Of a stretch of DNA of 43,202 nt, positions 41,139 through 43,202 are shown one piece after another. Both the position numbers and the translations under genes were made by a program. Under the pieces are notes generated by a model. The model saw only the letters and a list, made by a program, of their open reading frames with translations. It did not search any database and had not been told where the DNA came from. Numbering within the stretch: position 1 is the stretch's first letter; every line of letters begins with the position of its first letter. The stretch is taken from the NCBI GenBank assembly GCA_013141385.1, contig JABFRB010000030.1:1-43202 (forward strand), given 5' to 3'. The DNA is from Bacteroidales bacterium. Lineage in GTDB: Bacteria; Bacteroidota; Bacteroidia; Bacteroidales; Tenuifilaceae.

Positions 41139-41700
41139 CTTAGGCTGTGCCTAAGTCGGTTTTATCAAATCAGGCTGAAGCCTGTAAAGATATGTTCGAC
41201 TAAGGTAGAACCTTAGCCGAACTTCTTGAAGTGACCTCAACTTAACTGTGGTGTGAAATCTGCAGTCACAACTCACTTTCCGTATTATTATCGAAAAATG
41301 CGATTATTTTACTTATGACCTGCTTCGTTTGGTTTAGGCTGCTTGCGTAAGTTGGCTTTATCCTATCAGGCATTAGCCTGCAAAGATATGTTCGACTAAG
41401 GTAGAACCTTAGCCGAACTTCTTTAAATAGCTTCAGCTTAACTGTGGTGTGAAATCTGCTGTAACAGCCAAGGCACAACTCACTTTCCGTATTATTATCG
41501 CAAAATGCGATTATTTTACTTGTGGTTTGATTTGTTTGTTTTTAGGCTGCTTGCGTAAGTTGGCTCTATCCTAGCAGGCTGTAGCCTGTAAAGATATGTT
41601 CGACTAAGGTAGAACCTTAGCCGAACTTCTTTAAACAGTCTCAGCTTAACGGGGGTAGAACCTTAGCCGAACTTCTTTAAATAGCCTCAGCCTAACGGGG
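41139..41700. repeat. family A composite repeat array right of the RAYT gene
   Basis: Two full units and fragments are present; AAAGATATGTTCGACTAAGG occurs at 41186, 41382 and 41590 (spacings 196 and 208 bp). Each unit holds hairpin 1 (CAGGC-Nx-GCCTG; 41171, 41367, 41575), hairpin 2 (TTCGACTAAGGT and ACCTTAGCCGAA around AGA) and, in two cases, the palindrome (41289-41305, 41496-41512). A 7-bp perfect hairpin CTTAGGC-TGT-GCCTAAG opens the array (41139-41155). Hairpin 2 right arms repeat again near 41660. No gene is present to 41773. Confidence 0.85.
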
Positions 41701-41773
41701 ATTATTCTGTCTATAGTCTAGAAGCCTAGTAAAGAAACTAGATTCAACCTCAATGCAACCAGAGGTTTTTAAC

Positions 41774-42175
41774 TTATATTCTTGAGATATCAAGTCTCGA
41801 TATTGTGAAGTATACATATTTGCCAATCGCCTCGGTATCATTTATCCAATTTCCATTAGAAAAAGTAATTGTTCCACAATCTATCATCACAGGCTGAATA
41901 TTTTTAATTTGACCATAACAATTATAATACCCTCGAATGTTTTCTAATGAGACTATTCCTTTCTTATTGGATTTGTTTTCTTCCCAAAATGTTTCTTCAG
42001 GTAAATCCTTTTCTATAAAGTTAAAACAAACAGTTGCTGTTTCACCTTCCTCAAAATCACATGGATGACAAAATGCCCAAAATACTTTTCCGGATATTTC
42101 AAAAAGAATATCTGCTTCTTGACCTTCTCTGTCAATCCAATCAATTTTTTTAATTAATGCATTGTAATTCATCAT
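41774..42175 (-). CDS. putative immunity protein for the Rhs toxin
   Basis: A 133-residue soluble protein without recognised motifs. Visible features are an acidic character and aromatic-rich segments (ILFEISGKVFWAFCHPCDF, GYYNCYGQIKNIQP, GKYVYFTISRLD), with a likely beta-rich fold. Its ATG overlaps the stop of the Rhs gene by 4 nt (ATGA), the standard arrangement in which a polymorphic toxin is followed directly by its immunity gene. Position and size are the reason for the call. Two adjacent ATG codons exist; the first overlaps the stop and is preferred. It ends just before the family A repeat array. Confidence 0.7.
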   Translation of the reverse strand: MMNYNALIKKIDWIDREGQEADILFEISGKVFWAFCHPCDFEEGETATVCFNFIEKDLPEETFWEENKSNKKGIVSLENIRGYYNCYGQIKNIQPVMIDCGTITFSNGNWINDTEAIGKYVYFTISRLDISRI

Positions 42176-43202
42176 CTTAATCCTAATTGAGTGACCGTTT
42201 TAATGTGAAAAGTAGAAATTAAAGTACCACCTTCTTTCATGCCAACAAAGCCAAATAGTGATTCACCTGTTCTTGCAGAATTACCCATGTAATAATAATA
42301 GCCATTCAGTTGAGAACTATATGTACCATTTCTAATAATCCAATTTGCATCACTTATATAATTTGCTAAATTATATGAAGCCTTTCCTGTGACTTGCATT
42401 ATTTGGCTAGCATGCCTACCAAAGTGAATAACCGCTTCATCACCACCAAATTTAAAAACTTTGCTAGTCGCAAATAATAGTTTTCCTAATCTAGCGCCTC
42501 CCACTGCTACAAGTCCGACAACATCTCCGATAGGTAATTGAGCATCGGCCATGGCTGCAACTGTGAAAAAATCATCCGCTCGGGCAACAAGATCTTCCCA
42601 ATCAATATTACTAAACCATCCATCCCCTCCTCCTGTGGGTGTAACTCCACCCTCAATTGAACAGGTCAAACTCATATATTTAAGATACTGTTCAGCGGTC
42701 ATATTATTAGCAAAAGCTCCTCTGGCGTTTGCCTTGCTTTTGGCTTCAGTTTCACCCCAAGAATTAAAGTAATCGTTGTAATCACAACCAGCATTGAGCC
42801 CATCTATATCTGATTTATAATATGACATTCCAGTAGACCTTGACCACGATCCGCCAGACGTTGAATTCCCTAGTAAACCAATCGCAACAAGTGGATTCAT
42901 TGCTAGCATTGTATTATTACGACCCGCATTGAGTAAAAAATTTTGTAAACCAAACGCTCTTTGAAAAGCAGAATAGGCTGGTGTTAACTCATAACAGCCA
43001 TCTGCAAAGGCTGACTGCTGAATGTACCCCGTTGGATCGGTGAATGCTAGCGGGTTGTTTAGGCAGTAGGTATAACGGTTGTAACTCTGGGTATTGGTAG
43101 GTGATTGTACAAATGGATCGGGGCTTAAGAATCTTTGAAGGTAAGGGTCATACAACCTCCCATTCATATTAATTAAGCCAAATCCAGCCATGTGCTCATG
43201 GC
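42172..43202 (-). CDS. Rhs-family protein C-terminal tail with variable toxin domain (5'-truncated)
   Basis: The reading frame runs off the right edge; only the last 343 codons or so are seen. The first visible part, HEHMAGFGLINMNGRLYDPY, with LQRFLSPDPFVQSP and YNRYTYCLNNPLAFTDPTGY, is the conserved Rhs core end (RHS repeat-associated core). After this the sequence changes to a specific C-terminal domain, residues about 90-339 counted from the internal Met at 43191. It ends with AVIHFGRHASQIMQ, SDANWIIRNGTYSSQLNGYY and LISTFHIKTVTQLGLR. The tail, with His, Arg/Lys and a terminal TFHIK, resembles the BECR-type ribonuclease toxins, but this is only by eye. Such proteins deliver toxins to competing cells. 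A putative immunity gene overlaps the stop. Confidence 0.82.
   Translation of the reverse strand, partial: HEHMAGFGLINMNGRLYDPYLQRFLSPDPFVQSPTNTQSYNRYTYCLNNPLAFTDPTGYIQQSAFADGCYELTPAYSAFQRAFGLQNFLLNAGRNNTMLAMNPLVAIGLLGNSTSGGSWSRSTGMSYYKSDIDGLNAGCDYNDYFNSWGETEAKSKANARGAFANNMTAEQYLKYMSLTCSIEGGVTPTGGGDGWFSNIDWEDLVARADDFFTVAAMADAQLPIGDVVGLVAVGGARLGKLLFATSKVFKFGGDEAVIHFGRHASQIMQVTGKASYNLANYISDANWIIRNGTYSSQLNGYYYYMGNSARTGESLFGFVGMKEGGTLISTFHIKTVTQLGLR

Noticed and set aside
41266-41478. 70-codon minus-strand frame
   Set aside because: It runs through the family A repeat; a similar frame appears at 39392-39610 because the DNA repeat is the same. Not conserved as a protein as far as can be judged.
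41186-41700. Regularly spaced 20-bp repeat considered as CRISPR
   Set aside because: The spacing is about 200 bp and the intervening sequence is itself repeated, so it is a composite repeat unit, not spacers.

Overview
The window looks like a chromosomal segment of an AT-rich Bacteroidota, probably a Bacteroidales or Marinilabiliales relative; the order-level placement is inference. Supporting signs are a very large secreted M6 protease with a C-terminal type IX secretion sorting domain, a DUF4783 protein, LPP20-type lipoproteins, an Rhs protein tail, and a TAnnTTTG-type promoter in front of glnA. No rRNA, tRNA, CRISPR array or phage structural gene was recognised.

Layout. Positions 1-1200 carry a membrane-anchored TPR-like gene beside an attC-like fold, so this may be a lone integron-type gene cassette. 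Positions 1240-4018 are a two-lipoprotein operon (a CsgG/TPR-like protein and an LPP20 protein). Positions 4230-9660 are an accessory stretch holding an SMR transporter, a DUF985 cupin, a radical SAM/SPASM protein, a 44-residue acidic peptide, a dCTP-deaminase-like protein whose catalytic Glu is Gln and which has a long extra C-terminal region, and a DUF1653 protein. These genes are separated by several families of palindromic and low-complexity repeats. Positions 9681-12308 are valS, followed by a pile of palindromes and an orphan PD-(D/E)XK nuclease (12544-13785).

Positions 14290-27186 are mostly housekeeping and signalling genes: a glutamine synthetase, a six-PAS hybrid histidine kinase, the convergent operon DUF4783-nadC-yihY-pdxH, rlmH, and an NtrY-like multi-membrane histidine kinase. 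A 154-bp element with terminal inverted repeats (27204-27357) precedes a POT-family transporter. Positions 28793-38975, all on the minus strand, encode an envelope and secretion group: a coiled-coil periplasmic protein, a secreted caspase-fold protease with an upstream LPP20-like partner, and the 2077-residue M6 protease with MBG adhesin-like repeats.

The right end is mobile or conflict-related. It holds a ParD/ParE-like toxin-antitoxin pair (39785-40332), a REP-associated tyrosine transposase (RAYT, 40418-40981) flanked on both sides by a composite repeat of about 200 bp, and an Rhs C-terminal toxin tail with its putative immunity gene (41774 to the right edge).

The strongest candidates for something undescribed are three. 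First, a RAYT-centred repeat system whose CAGGC-N3/4-GCCTG hairpins and TATCGCAAAATGCGATA palindromes are scattered through the window. Second, a second dispersed repeat whose hairpin arms differ in sequence but keep pairing, and which abuts the 3' ends of two accessory genes. Third, the dCTP-deaminase-like / DUF1653 / acidic peptide / radical SAM neighbourhood, a possible nucleotide-sensing defence locus.
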